A DNA stretch of 59,891 bases from Bacteroidales bacterium M2 (GCA_001689415.1 LUJM01000022.1:1-59891), one strand, 5' to 3'; positions 6,006-14,798 are shown, numbered from the stretch's first letter. A program made the numbers and translations. The notes: generated from the sequence alone by a model not told the origin.

Positions 6006-7910
6006 ATGGGAAAAATTATTGGCATCGACCTTGGAACAACCAATTCCTGTGTCGCAGTTCTCGAAGGTAACACTCCTGAAGTAGTACCTAACAGCGAGGG
6101 CCATCGTACTACCCCCTCTATCGTAGCATTTGTTGACGGCGGCGAGCGCAAAGTCGGCGACCCCGCAAAGCGCCAGGCCGTGACAAACCCTACCCGCACT
6201 ATATACTCGATCAAACGTTTTATGGGCGAGACCTATGACCAGGTACAGAACGAAATCGCCCGTGTACCATATAAAGTTGTTCGCGGCGCAAACAACACCC
6301 CGCGTATCGACATCGACGGTCGTGAATACTCACCCCAAGAAATCTCGGCAATGATTCTCCAGAAGATGAAGAAAACTGCCGAAGACTACCTTGGCCAGGA
6401 AGTAACCGAAGCCGTGATCACCGTGCCTGCATACTTCAACGACGCCCAGCGTCAGGCTACCAAGGAAGCAGGCGAGATTGCCGGTCTCAACGTTCGCCGT
6501 ATCGTAAACGAACCTACCGCAGCAGCCCTTGCCTATGGCCTCGACAAATCTGACAAAGATATGAAGATTGCCGTATTCGACCTTGGTGGCGGTACATTCG
6601 ATATCTCGATTCTCGAACTCGGCGACGGCGTATTCGAAGTAAAATCTACCAACGGTGATACCCACCTTGGCGGTGATGACTTCGACCACGTGATTATCGA
6701 CTATATGGCCGACTCATTCCTCGAAAAAGAAGGTATCGACCTGCGTAAAGACGCTATGGCCCTCCAGCGCCTCAAAGACGCAGCCGAAAAAGCCAAAATC
6801 GAACTTTCGAGCGCAACATCAACCGAAATCAACCTGCCCTATATCACAGCCCAGAATGGCGAGCCCAAGCACCTGCAGATGACACTTACACGTGCCAAAT
6901 TCGAGCAGCTTGCCGACAAGCTCATCCACGCCACTCTCAAGCCTTGTGAAGACGCACTCCGCGATGCCGGCCTGAAGGCTTCGGATATCGACGAAGTAAT
7001 CCTCGTAGGTGGTTCTACCCGTATCCCCGCTATCCAGGAGCAGGTACAGAAATTCTTCGGCAAAGCACCCTCTAAGGGCGTTAACCCCGACGAAGTTGTA
7101 GCCATTGGCGCAGCTATCCAGGGCGGCGTACTCTCAGGTGATGTGAAAGACGTACTCCTTCTCGACGTTGTACCTCTGAGCGTAGGTATCGAAACCCTTG
7201 GCGGCGTGATGACAAAGCTCATCGAAGCCAACACCACAATCCCTACCCGTAAGAGCGAAACATTCTCTACCGCAGCCGACAACCAGCCTTCGGTAGAAAT
7301 CAACGTCCTCCAGGGTGAGCGTCCTATGGCCAAAGACGACAAACTCCTTGGCAAATTTCACCTCGACGGAATCGCACCCGCACCCCGCGGCATACCTCAG
7401 ATCGAAGTGACATTCGAAATCGATGCAAACGGCATCCTCAACGTATCTGCAAAAGATAAAGCTACAGGCAAGGAGCAGAGCATCCGTATCGAAGCATCAA
7501 GCGGTCTTACCGATGCCGAAATCAAACGAATGAAAGACGAAGCCGCTGCCAATGCCGAGGCCGATGCACGCGAAAAAGAACGTGCCGACAAACTCAACCA
7601 GGCCGACGCCGTAGTCTTCCAGACCGAGAAACAGCTCAACGAGTTCGGCGACAAGATTCCTGCCGACAAACGCTCAGCTATCGAGGCTGCCGTTGCCAAA
7701 CTGAAAGAGGCTCACAAAAACGCAGACCTCGCAGGTATCGACGCCGCAATCAAGGAAATCGAGACAACCTTCGGTGCCGTACAGCAGGACATCCTCAACG
7801 CTCAGGCACAGGCTCAGCAGGCCCAGCAGCAAGCCGGCGCCAACCCCGGAGCTAAAGGCGGCAACCCCGACGACCAAGTAACCGACGTAGACTTCGAGGA
7901 AGTTAAATAA
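6006..7910 (+). CDS. dnaK: Hsp70 chaperone DnaK
   Basis: A 634-residue Hsp70, close to the E. coli length. The ATPase domain (~1-380) shows phosphate-1 GIDLGTTNSCVAVLEG, phosphate-2 FDLGGGTFDISIL near residue 195 and the adenosine motif ILVGGSTRIPAIQ near 335. The substrate-binding domain follows the VPLSVGIETLGG linker segment. The C-terminus is Gln/Ala-rich and ends DVDFEEVK, a variant of the usual acidic tail. It folds nascent and damaged proteins with DnaJ and GrpE, which are not nearby. It is monocistronic, between terminators at 5878 and 7942. No CIRCE element was seen upstream. Confidence 0.98.
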   Translation: MGKIIGIDLGTTNSCVAVLEGNTPEVVPNSEGHRTTPSIVAFVDGGERKVGDPAKRQAVTNPTRTIYSIKRFMGETYDQVQNEIARVPYKVVRGANNTPRIDIDGREYSPQEISAMILQKMKKTAEDYLGQEVTEAVITVPAYFNDAQRQATKEAGEIAGLNVRRIVNEPTAAALAYGLDKSDKDMKIAVFDLGGGTFDISILELGDGVFEVKSTNGDTHLGGDDFDHVIIDYMADSFLEKEGIDLRKDAMALQRLKDAAEKAKIELSSATSTEINLPYITAQNGEPKHLQMTLTRAKFEQLADKLIHATLKPCEDALRDAGLKASDIDEVILVGGSTRIPAIQEQVQKFFGKAPSKGVNPDEVVAIGAAIQGGVLSGDVKDVLLLDVVPLSVGIETLGGVMTKLIEANTTIPTRKSETFSTAADNQPSVEINVLQGERPMAKDDKLLGKFHLDGIAPAPRGIPQIEVTFEIDANGILNVSAKDKATGKEQSIRIEASSGLTDAEIKRMKDEAAANAEADAREKERADKLNQADAVVFQTEKQLNEFGDKIPADKRSAIEAAVAKLKEAHKNADLAGIDAAIKEIETTFGAVQQDILNAQAQAQQAQQQAGANPGAKGGNPDDQVTDVDFEEVK

Positions 7911-7941
7911 GACATCTAAACGTCAATAGACGGATATAACA

Positions 7942-7984
7942 AAATGGAGTGTAGCTCAAAAGGTTACACTCCATTTCTTTTTTG
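7942..7984 (+). terminator. Terminator after dnaK
   Basis: AAATGGAGTGTA (7942-7953) pairs perfectly with TACACTCCATTT (7965-7976) around an 11-base loop, followed by CTTTTTTG. It can also serve oxyR from the other side. Confidence 0.9.
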
Positions 7985-8068
7985 TATTTTTGTCGAAATA
8001 GATGTAATGCGGTTTTATATACAATAGGTGGAGAGAAAATACGTAAAAGTAGGGAGATAATAGGAGGT

Positions 8069-8995
8069 TCAGATTCGTAAAGCTCCGCGAAGGATAGCCG
8101 GGTCGAGCATTCGACGTGGTATAACCTTGATAAGAGCCGATACAACGCTGTTGAGCATCCGTTCTCTCACATAATCATGTCGTATGTATATCGATACACG
8201 CCTCATGCTCAGGCAGTCGCCCGAAAGAGGGCTTACATTTTGTCGCTGCTTCTCGCTTAGCATCTCCAGGTGCATTTCGGGAATAATGGTGAAGCCGCCG
8301 TTTTCGTCGACCACCCTTACGAGGGTCTCAATGTTCCCAGCTTCGTAGACTCGTCGTCCTGTCTCTCGAGCCTTGCAAAAGCTGAAAGCACTTTCGCGCA
8401 GGCATTGCACTTCCTTCATCACCCACATGCTTTCATGGCTCAGTTGCTCGGGGGTGAATTCGGGCATACGGAGCCTACACCCTTTCGAAAGATATACCCA
8501 GAAATGCTCCTCGTAGAGCGGAATTTCCAAAATTTCTCCGCTTCCGTGTCCCGACGTTGCCACAGCGATATCGACAGCTCCTTTTTTCAGGGCTTCAAGC
8601 ATGCCTTCGAGACGCATTTCCTCAACTGTAAGCTCTACTTGCGGAAAATCAGCGCCATAGACACGAATGAAACCCGGCAGAAGGTATGGAGCGATGCTCG
8701 GTCCTACGGCAATGTGCATAGCTCCTGACAGGCCGGTGCGTGTATCTGCCACTATCTCACTTATTCTCGACGCTTCCTGCACTGTTTTTACTGCCTGCAT
8801 TATGATTTTTTCACCCGTCGATGTCGGCTCTACATTTCGGCTGTTTCGGTCGAATATTCTCACGTCGAGCTCTTCCTCTAATTTGGCAATCATTTTGCTA
8901 AGAGTAGGTTGAGTGACTTCGCAGTACTCTGCGGCCTTGGCGAAACTACGGAACCGGTCGACTGCTATTATATACTGAAGCTGGAGTAGGGTCAT
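8069..8995 (-). CDS. oxyR: LysR-type peroxide sensor OxyR
   Basis: A 308-residue LysR-family activator. The N-terminal helix-turn-helix (residues ~1-60, with TQPTLSKMIAKLEEEL) is followed by a LysR substrate domain. Two cysteines nine residues apart (C198 in VQCLRES and C207 in FSFCKA) match C199 and C208 of E. coli OxyR, which form the disulfide in response to hydrogen peroxide; the following NIETL...GGFTIIP segment also fits OxyR. It is divergent from the CoA-disulfide reductase fusion, with an OxyR-like operator in the 97-base gap. The predicted -7 element (TATCTTTG, minus strand 9016-9023) lies inside that operator, implying autoregulation. Confidence 0.92.
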   Translation of the reverse strand: MTLLQLQYIIAVDRFRSFAKAAEYCEVTQPTLSKMIAKLEEELDVRIFDRNSRNVEPTSTGEKIIMQAVKTVQEASRISEIVADTRTGLSGAMHIAVGPSIAPYLLPGFIRVYGADFPQVELTVEEMRLEGMLEALKKGAVDIAVATSGHGSGEILEIPLYEEHFWVYLSKGCRLRMPEFTPEQLSHESMWVMKEVQCLRESAFSFCKARETGRRVYEAGNIETLVRVVDENGGFTIIPEMHLEMLSEKQRQNVSPLSGDCLSMRRVSIYIRHDYVRERMLNSVVSALIKVIPRRMLDPAILRGALRI

Positions 8996-8999
8996 ATCG

Positions 9000-9035
9000 A
9001 TAGATTTTGTCTATGCAAAGATAGTAAAAATCTGT
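9000..9035. promoter_or_regulatory. OxyR operator covering the oxyR promoter
   Basis: ATAG (9000-9003), seven bases, CTAT (9011-9014), six bases, ATAG (9021-9024), seven bases, CTGT (9032-9035). The known OxyR site is ATAG-N7-CTAT-N7-ATAG-N7-CTAT, so this matches apart from one spacer base and one half-site base. It covers the oxyR -7 element at 9016-9023 and ends at the -33 TTG (9035-9037) of the divergent gene: a position for repressing oxyR and activating the neighbour. Confidence 0.7.
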
Positions 9036-9065
9036 TGTATGTCTATTGATAAGGGCTTAATTTTG
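9035..9065 (+). promoter_or_regulatory. Promoter of the CoA-disulfide reductase fusion
   Basis: TTG 9035-9037, 20 bases, TAATTTTG 9058-9065. Start of transcription near 9072, about 20 bases before ATG 9093; this also rules against the upstream start at 9039. Confidence 0.8.
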
Positions 9066-9092
9066 CCAAATAATGATAAACACGCAAGTTAT

Positions 9093-11522
9093 ATGAAACA
9101 CATCATCATAGGAGGTGTGGCCGGAGGTGCCACTGCCGCCGCCCGCATCCGCAGAATAGCAGAAACCGACGAAATCATCCTCTTTGAGAAAGGGGCTTAT
9201 ATATCATATGCCAATTGTGGACTTCCATATTATATAGGTGGTACGATTGCCGATCGCGACAAATTGTTTTTGCAGACTCCCGAGGCATTTGCTCGCCGCT
9301 TCGCGATTGACGTAAGGGTAAATTCGGAAGTTACTGCCATACACCCCGACCGCAGGATTGTGGAAGTGAAGGGAGCCGACGGAGCTGTATATGAGGAGAG
9401 CTACGACCGCCTGCTGCTGTCGCCCGGAGCATCACCATTCGTACCTGATTTACCGGGAATCGGTATGCCGGGGATATTCACGCTACGCAATGTAGCCGAT
9501 ACTGATGCTGTGAAAGCCTACATGTCGAATCATGACGTGCGTAGGGCTGTGGTCGTTGGTGGCGGATTCATCGGCCTTGAAATGGCCGAGAATCTCCATG
9601 ATGCAGGTGCTGAAGTGGCGGTAGTTGAAATGGCCGACCAGGTTATGGCGCCAATTGACTATTCTATGGCTGCGATTGTGCATCAGCATTTATTGCAAAA
9701 AGGTGTTTCGCTTCACCTGAGCACTGCTGTAACATCGTTCGAAAGCAAGGATTCTTCAATCGTAGTGGCGCTTGGAAATGGCGAAAAACTCACCGCCGAT
9801 ATAGTGATACTCTCGATCGGTGTCCGTCCGGTCAATAATCTTGCTGTAAAGGCCGGCTTGGCTGTAGGTCAACGAGGGGGTATAATAGTCGACGAATACC
9901 TTCGTACATCAGAGCCGGATATTTATGCCGTGGGAGATGCAATCGAGTTTCCTCACCCGGTCGACGGCAAGCCTTGGATGAACTATCTTGCCGGTCCTGC
10001 CAACCGCCAGGCACGCATCGTGGCCGACAATATGGTGAAAGGCGATTGTGAGCGATATGAAGGCGCTATCGGTACGTCGGTTGCCAAGGTCTTTGACCTT
10101 ACTGTCGCTGCTACCGGAATGGCTGCCAAGCGCTTGCGCCGGGAAAATACACCTTATCTCACCGCGACGATCCACCCCAACTCCCATGCCGGATACTACC
10201 CAGGGGCTACCCCGATGACTATAAAAGTGGTATTTGCCCCCGAAACCGGGCGTTTGCTTGGTGCGCAAATCGTGGGTTACGACGGCGTAGACAAGCGCAT
10301 CGATCAGTTCGCCCGTGTTATCAAGGCCGGAGGAGACTTAGTATCGCTTATGCGTACCGAACACGCCTATGCTCCGCCATATTCATCGGCTAAAGATCCG
10401 GTGGCATTGGCAGGATACGTGGCCGGTAATATACTGAGTGGCAAGATGAAGCCAATCTATTGGCGCGAACTTAGGGATATAGACCGCAGCATTGTCACAA
10501 TTGTAGATGTGCGTACTCCCGAGGAATTTGCCACCGGAGCTATCGAAGGAGCAATCAACATACCCCTCGACGATATGAGGCAGATGATAGGCCGCATACC
10601 GACCGATAAGCCGATAGTACTATATTGCGGCGTAGGCTTGCGCGGTTATCTCGCATCGTGCATACTCAGCCAGCGAGGATTCGATGATGTGCGCAACCTT
10701 GTGGGAGGTCTCAAAACCTACCGGGCAGCAACCGCCGAGGTCGGTAAGCCGGAGATGCGCAAGACTTCGCCGGCACGAAGCACCGAAGTATCTCCGTCGC
10801 AAGTCGTATGTATCGATGCTTGCGGTCTGTCGTGCCCCGGCCCGATAATGAAACTGAAGCAAGCCGTCGATAGCGCCTCTGCCGGTACTGTAATCAATAT
10901 CGAGGCTACCGACCCCGGCTTCGCTCGCGATGCGCAGGCTTGGTGCGAGTCGACCGGCAATACATTTGTAGCTCATGATTCATCGCGAGGCATCCATACT
11001 GTAACGATAGAGAAAGGCAGCGCCCGGCCACAAGCTTCGTCAATGCCCGGAGGAAAGGCTAAATCTTTCATTCTCTTTAGCGATGACCTCGACAAAGCTC
11101 TCGCAACATTCGTATTGGCCAACGGAGCTGCTGCTACGGGTGAGAAAGTGACTATCTTTTTCACCTTCTGGGGACTAAATGCGATAAAGAAGGAGCACAA
11201 GCCGAAGACTAAAAAAGATATTTTCGGACGCATGTTCGGCATGATGTTGCCTAAGGACTCGCGCCGCCTCGCACTCTCGAAGATGAACATGTTCGGCCTC
11301 GGACCCAAGATGATGCGCTATATTATGAAGCGCAAAAATATCGAGTCGCTCGAAACCTTGCGCGACATGGCCATAGCCAGCGGTGTGGAGTTTATAGCAT
11401 GCCAGATGTCGATGGATGTAATGGGCATATCGAAAGAAGACCTGCTCGACAACGTAAGTATTGGCGGCGTAGCCACATACATGAACCGCGCCGAAAACGC
11501 CAACGTCAACCTATTTATCTAA
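9093..11522 (+). CDS. CoA-disulfide reductase / rhodanese / TusA / DsrE fusion
   Basis: An 809-residue cytoplasmic redox fusion. Residues 1-~450 are an FAD- and NAD(P)-binding CoA-disulfide reductase (GGVAGGATAAARIRR at the N-terminus, single active cysteine C42 in ANCGLPYY, second nucleotide fold VVVGGGFIGLEMAE). A rhodanese domain follows (~455-545, C512 in YCGVGLRGY), then a TusA-like domain (C581 in GLSCPGP) and a DsrE/F-like domain to the end. Such fusions reduce CoA or polysulfide disulfides and handle persulfide sulfur. Divergent OxyR with its operator suggests peroxide induction. ATG 9093 is chosen because the promoter's -7 element lies between it and 9039. Fusion proteins of this layout occur in Bacteroides and Firmicutes. 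Confidence 0.9.
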   Translation: MKHIIIGGVAGGATAAARIRRIAETDEIILFEKGAYISYANCGLPYYIGGTIADRDKLFLQTPEAFARRFAIDVRVNSEVTAIHPDRRIVEVKGADGAVYEESYDRLLLSPGASPFVPDLPGIGMPGIFTLRNVADTDAVKAYMSNHDVRRAVVVGGGFIGLEMAENLHDAGAEVAVVEMADQVMAPIDYSMAAIVHQHLLQKGVSLHLSTAVTSFESKDSSIVVALGNGEKLTADIVILSIGVRPVNNLAVKAGLAVGQRGGIIVDEYLRTSEPDIYAVGDAIEFPHPVDGKPWMNYLAGPANRQARIVADNMVKGDCERYEGAIGTSVAKVFDLTVAATGMAAKRLRRENTPYLTATIHPNSHAGYYPGATPMTIKVVFAPETGRLLGAQIVGYDGVDKRIDQFARVIKAGGDLVSLMRTEHAYAPPYSSAKDPVALAGYVAGNILSGKMKPIYWRELRDIDRSIVTIVDVRTPEEFATGAIEGAINIPLDDMRQMIGRIPTDKPIVLYCGVGLRGYLASCILSQRGFDDVRNLVGGLKTYRAATAEVGKPEMRKTSPARSTEVSPSQVVCIDACGLSCPGPIMKLKQAVDSASAGTVINIEATDPGFARDAQAWCESTGNTFVAHDSSRGIHTVTIEKGSARPQASSMPGGKAKSFILFSDDLDKALATFVLANGAAATGEKVTIFFTFWGLNAIKKEHKPKTKKDIFGRMFGMMLPKDSRRLALSKMNMFGLGPKMMRYIMKRKNIESLETLRDMAIASGVEFIACQMSMDVMGISKEDLLDNVSIGGVATYMNRAENANVNLFI

Positions 11523-11565
11523 GCCCCCCAAATCCAGGCATCGAGCTTCGGCGGGGCCGGGCAGC

Positions 11566-11617
11566 AAAAAATAGCCGACCTACACCCTCTGGTGTCAGGA
11601 CGGCTATTCTTCTTTTG
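11566..11617. terminator. Bidirectional terminator
   Basis: AATAGCCG (~11569) pairs with CGGCTATT (~11603-11610), enclosing a second stem ACACC-CTCT-GGTGT. A-run on the left and TCTTCTTTTG on the right, so it serves both the rightward fusion gene and leftward pncB. The remaining bases to 11730 show nothing further. Confidence 0.8.
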
Positions 11618-11730
11618 TCTAAATGACAAATAACCTATAAGGCTAAATTTAACAAATATGTATTTTTATAACATTTTCAGATTCTAAATTGTTCGATTTT
11701 GCAGGTACGAATTCAAACTCACAAGGGTTA

Positions 11731-12933
11731 TCAGGCAAGGTGGAGTATTTCCATGAATCGGCGCACGGTGGCTTCGTCGCCGGTGTATTTGCCTTGGTCC
11801 TCGCTAAGTTTGCAGGTCTGAAAATAGAACGGCCACGACTCGGTGATTTTTACTTCGAGTAGCTTTATCACTATATTCAGGGGCTTTATGCCGGGGAAAT
11901 CGTTGGTGAAATGTGTGCCGATGCCAAACGACGGCAAGCATTTGCCTGAGGCGTAGTTTTGTATCTCTATGGCTCGGTCAACATCGAGGCTGTTGCTGAA
12001 TACTATCTGCTTAGTGCTCGGGTCGATATTGAGTGAACGGTATTTTTCGATTATCAAGTCAAGTTCTTTGTAGTTGTCGCCACTGTCTACCCTGAGGCCT
12101 TTGAACATATTGGCATAGTCTTCCGAGAAATTGAGGCTGAAAATCTGCCAGCCATAAGTATCGTACAAGAAAGTGCCGAGAGCCCCGCGGAATGTTTTTG
12201 CCCATGTTTCCATCGTCAGGTGGTTTGCCATTTGCGGCCCATACATGCCTGCGATAGCGCATATCAGTTCGTGGGCCATGGTTCCTATTGGAGTGAGGTC
12301 GTACTTCATGGCGAAGTACACATTGCTTGTGCCTCTGAATTTGCCCGACCCTTTGACTGACTCTTGGCAGTCTTTCATCGCCCTGATAGCGGTGTCCTGA
12401 GCCATAAATGAAGCACGGCGACGAGTACCCATGTCGCTGTATACGCAACCGGCACTTATCATCCGCTCGGCTTTTTCCCAAGACTTCTGATAGTATGCGT
12501 CGTAATCGAGTTTGCCGTCCTGTCCGGTAATGATGTAGTAGAGTTCTGATATAATCGCGAGGACTTTTACTTCGAGTAATATGGTGTTGGCCCAGTAGCC
12601 TGAAAATTCTACGCTCAGGTGTCCTTCGGCATCCTGGGAGACATTGACCCAGCGTCTGTCGTAGCGAAAACCTTTGAGGTAGCTGTAGAACCACGCGGGG
12701 ATGTATGGACAACGACGTTTCATGAATTCGATTTCGGCATCGCTTATCACCAGGTTTTCGAGCATGGCAATCTGTTCGCGCAAAGCTTCGGCAAACCCTA
12801 TAGGGTATACGGTGTTGTTGCGGTCGTTGAATCGATATTTTACCTGTGTTCGAGGAAAATTGTCGATTACGGCGCAGCACATGGTGAATTTATATAGGTC
12901 GTCGTCGGTGAAGTGCTTGATTATCTGTCGCAT
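11731..12933 (-). CDS. pncB: Nicotinate phosphoribosyltransferase
   Basis: A 400-residue NAPRTase of the PncB type: starts MRQIIKHFTDDDLYKFTMCC, has QYRF-like KYRFNDRN, the phosphoribosyl segment GTSNVYFAMKYDL, MAHE (residue ~220) and GIGTHFTNDFP near the end. It converts nicotinate and PRPP to nicotinate mononucleotide in the Preiss-Handler route. The ATG lies 13 bases inside the end of pncA, so the pair is translationally coupled: nicotinamide to nicotinate to mononucleotide. Confidence 0.96.
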   Translation of the reverse strand: MRQIIKHFTDDDLYKFTMCCAVIDNFPRTQVKYRFNDRNNTVYPIGFAEALREQIAMLENLVISDAEIEFMKRRCPYIPAWFYSYLKGFRYDRRWVNVSQDAEGHLSVEFSGYWANTILLEVKVLAIISELYYIITGQDGKLDYDAYYQKSWEKAERMISAGCVYSDMGTRRRASFMAQDTAIRAMKDCQESVKGSGKFRGTSNVYFAMKYDLTPIGTMAHELICAIAGMYGPQMANHLTMETWAKTFRGALGTFLYDTYGWQIFSLNFSEDYANMFKGLRVDSGDNYKELDLIIEKYRSLNIDPSTKQIVFSNSLDVDRAIEIQNYASGKCLPSFGIGTHFTNDFPGIKPLNIVIKLLEVKITESWPFYFQTCKLSEDQGKYTGDEATVRRFMEILHLA

Positions 12934-13487
12934 GATAGGTCGTAGTTAGAAATTAAAGAATCGAGAGTCTTGCCGCCGTCGATTGATGCCGTGTATCGGG
13001 TGAGGACGTTGAAAATCTTTTTGCCGAATATAGTGATGCCGTCGTGAATTGTGGCGGCGACACATACATCACCGGCAAGACCGCAGATGTCTATTCTGTC
13101 GATATTGTCAAGGCCAACCAGGACTATCATTCGCTTTGTGGCATCAGTGTTGCTGAATATCGAGTATTCTTCTTTGTCGTCTTGCTGTCCTTTGTGCAGA
13201 TAAGTCACCTTGTTGCCGCAGTCTATTTGTGCCGACATCAGGGTAGGGTGTGTGGCGGCTCCTACCGAATCGTGTATGCAGTGACGAGGCCATTGGCCGC
13301 CGTTTTCGATAAAGGAGCAGTGCCCGAACGGATGCCTGTCGGCTGTAACTACGATATGTGTGTAGAGTTCGTGCTTGTCGGCTACATACTGTGCAAGGCT
13401 ATCCATGACGGCGGCAGCACCGGGTACGGGCAATGTGCCGGTGATGAAGTCTATCTGAGGGTCGATTATCAGCAATAGTTTTCTCAT
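12921..13487 (-). CDS. pncA: Nicotinamidase
   Basis: A 188-residue isochorismatase-fold amidase that deaminates nicotinamide. Catalytic aspartate D9 (LIIDPQIDF), the metal-binding DRHPFGHCSF, a lysine in LHKGQQ and the nucleophilic cysteine in GLAGDVCVAATIHDG are all present. I start at ATG 13487 (MRKLLLIIDPQ); a start at 13523 would add 12 residues that do not fit the family. It overlaps pncB by 13 bases. A terminator-like hairpin on the same strand lies 43 bases upstream. Confidence 0.93.
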   Translation of the reverse strand: MRKLLLIIDPQIDFITGTLPVPGAAAVMDSLAQYVADKHELYTHIVVTADRHPFGHCSFIENGGQWPRHCIHDSVGAATHPTLMSAQIDCGNKVTYLHKGQQDDKEEYSIFSNTDATKRMIVLVGLDNIDRIDICGLAGDVCVAATIHDGITIFGKKIFNVLTRYTASIDGGKTLDSLISNYDLSCDR

Positions 13488-13529
13488 GTAGTTCAATCTG
13501 AGTAAGAGGGCTGCTTTGTGCAACCTGAA

Positions 13530-13579
13530 TTATTATAAAAACAAGAAACTCTTGCCAATAGTTTGAAGTGGCAAGAGTT
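13530..13579 (-). terminator. Minus-strand terminator-like hairpin upstream of pncA
   Basis: AACTCTTGCCA (13547-13557) and TGGCAAGAGTT (13569-13579) pair perfectly over 11 bases. Read on the minus strand the hairpin is followed by TTTCTTGTTTTT, as in an intrinsic terminator, yet the only gene ahead on that strand is pncA. It could be an attenuator in a long pncA leader or stop stray transcription from the Fur-gene side. Confidence 0.65.
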
Positions 13580-13603
13580 AGATGTTCGTCCGCAGGCCGG
13601 AGC

Positions 13604-13625
13604 ATATACCGTTGATATGGTATAT
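13604..13625. promoter_or_regulatory. Possible operator between pncA and the Fur-family gene
   Basis: ATATACC (13604-13610) and GGTATAT (13619-13625) form a palindrome with an 8-base centre in the divergent gap. It could bind the neighbouring Fur-family regulator; this is inference from position. Confidence 0.3.
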
Positions 13626-13717
13626 ACAATGCCGACGGTCAAATAAATTTAAATGTATCACGGCCAAGTCAAAAGCAATCACTAAATTTGCATAAGCAAA
13701 ACAAGACCTATCAACCG

Positions 13718-14149
13718 ATGCACAACAGCCCACAGAAACTACTTGACCGAGCCGGGTTAAAGCCCACGCCCAACCGCATACTTGTGTTGAAAGCATTGCT
13801 TTCGACACACACGCCCATGAGCCTCATTGATCTTGAAACCGAGCTTCAGACCCTCGAACGTTCAAGCATACTACGGGTGCTGACCTTGCTTCTCGACAAA
13901 GAACTGATACATATAATGGAAGACGGCCGAGGTGTGTCGAAATACGAAGTTTGCCGATGCGAGCATCACAACTCAGTATCAGATATGCACGTGCATTTTT
14001 ATTGCGAGCGATGCCGTCGTGTATGTTGTTTCGAAGATATCGGCGTACCCGTGATTGAAGTTCCGGCAGGATATACGGTCAAGAGTGTCAATTATATGCT
14101 AAAGGGCCTTTGCCCTGAATGCACAGCTATAGTAGAACAGAAGCAATAA
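13718..14149 (+). CDS. Fur-family metalloregulator (Fur/Zur-like)
   Basis: A 143-residue Fur-family repressor. The N-terminal winged helix (residues ~1-80, LKPTPNRILVLKALL then SLIDLETELQTLERSSILRVL) is followed by the dimer/metal domain with HHNSVSDMHVHFYC, CERCRRVCC and a final CPEC. The two CxxC pairs are the structural zinc site. Which metal it senses cannot be told; Zur or Fur are both possible. ATG 13718 is preferred because a -7 element TAAATTTG sits at 13683-13690, so a start at 13688 would lie inside the promoter. It is divergent from pncA-pncB and ends at a long hairpin (14151). Confidence 0.88.
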   Translation: MHNSPQKLLDRAGLKPTPNRILVLKALLSTHTPMSLIDLETELQTLERSSILRVLTLLLDKELIHIMEDGRGVSKYEVCRCEHHNSVSDMHVHFYCERCRRVCCFEDIGVPVIEVPAGYTVKSVNYMLKGLCPECTAIVEQKQ

Positions 14150-14150
14150 G

Positions 14151-14195
14151 CAGGCCCTGCCGATGTGAATTTAACTTCGTCATCGGCAGGGCCTG
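14151..14195. terminator. Long hairpin between converging genes
   Basis: CAGGCCCTGCCGATG (14151-14165) pairs perfectly with CATCGGCAGGGCCTG (14181-14195), 15-base loop. No long T-run on either side, but its place between the Fur-family gene and the leftward outer-membrane gene suggests a shared transcription end. Confidence 0.6.
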
Positions 14196-14237
14196 GTGTA
14201 TGGGTAAGTTCTTAACTTACGAAATTTTGATTAATTA

Positions 14238-14798
14238 TCAGAAGTTTACGTAGAATCCGAGCGAAAGGTTCCGGCTGTTTAGCAGCAGGCCGCCTTCTTC
14301 GGTATGTCCACCGGCCTTGGCAGCATTGTTCGCCCCCTTGTAACCTAAGAAGCCCACATGCGCTACTACGCTGAAGCGCTTGGTAAGGTTTACGGCAATA
14401 CCGGGAGCGGCACCGATTTGCCAAGTGCAGGCAGTTTTGGAGTCATCACCATATTTATAGTTAGTCCAGCCTGCGCCGATGCCCACGATACCGTCGACAA
14501 ACAAGCTGATCAATCCATTGTCGCTGCGGAAATAGGTATAGCGTGCGTACGGGTCGAACTCGAAGATGTGGTTCGATATCCCCGAGCCGCACAGGTGGTT
14601 GTAGCTGTAGCCAATTGTGGCGCCCACAGCCCAGTTATCGTTGAGATTCATGCCAATTTCAGGAAGTATTGCGAGGGAGTTGGTGGCAGAGCCGTCTTTA
14701 TCCTGGTGCCAGAAACCGAGCGAACCGCCTGCATAATACTGGGCCGATGCGCAAAGGCTGCATACGGCCATAACTGCGATGAATAAGAACTTTTTCAT
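14238..14798 (-). CDS. Small outer-membrane beta-barrel protein
   Basis: A 186-residue protein with a signal peptide (residues 1-19, ending ASA) and then alternating amphipathic strands rich in Gly, Tyr and Phe (GGSLGFW, AVGATIGYSY, FEFDPYARYTYF, LSLGFYVNF), ending in a C-terminal Phe as barrel-assembly substrates do. It fits an eight-stranded OmpX/OmpW-size porin-like barrel. A -7-like element (minus strand, 14866-14873) and a short hairpin (14820-14835, TTTCGC-ACTT-GCGAAA) in the leader lie upstream. Function unknown. Confidence 0.8.
   Translation of the reverse strand: MKKFLFIAVMAVCSLCASAQYYAGGSLGFWHQDKDGSATNSLAILPEIGMNLNDNWAVGATIGYSYNHLCGSGISNHIFEFDPYARYTYFRSDNGLISLFVDGIVGIGAGWTNYKYGDDSKTACTWQIGAAPGIAVNLTKRFSVVAHVGFLGYKGANNAAKAGGHTEEGGLLLNSRNLSLGFYVNF

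Noticed and set aside
7980..8068. Small open frames between dnaK and oxyR
   Set aside because: All are short, lack start signals and lie across the dnaK terminator.
12059..12880. 273-residue minus-strand frame overlapping pncB
   Set aside because: Same strand but another frame of pncB; Arg/His-rich mirror sequence, while pncB is complete.
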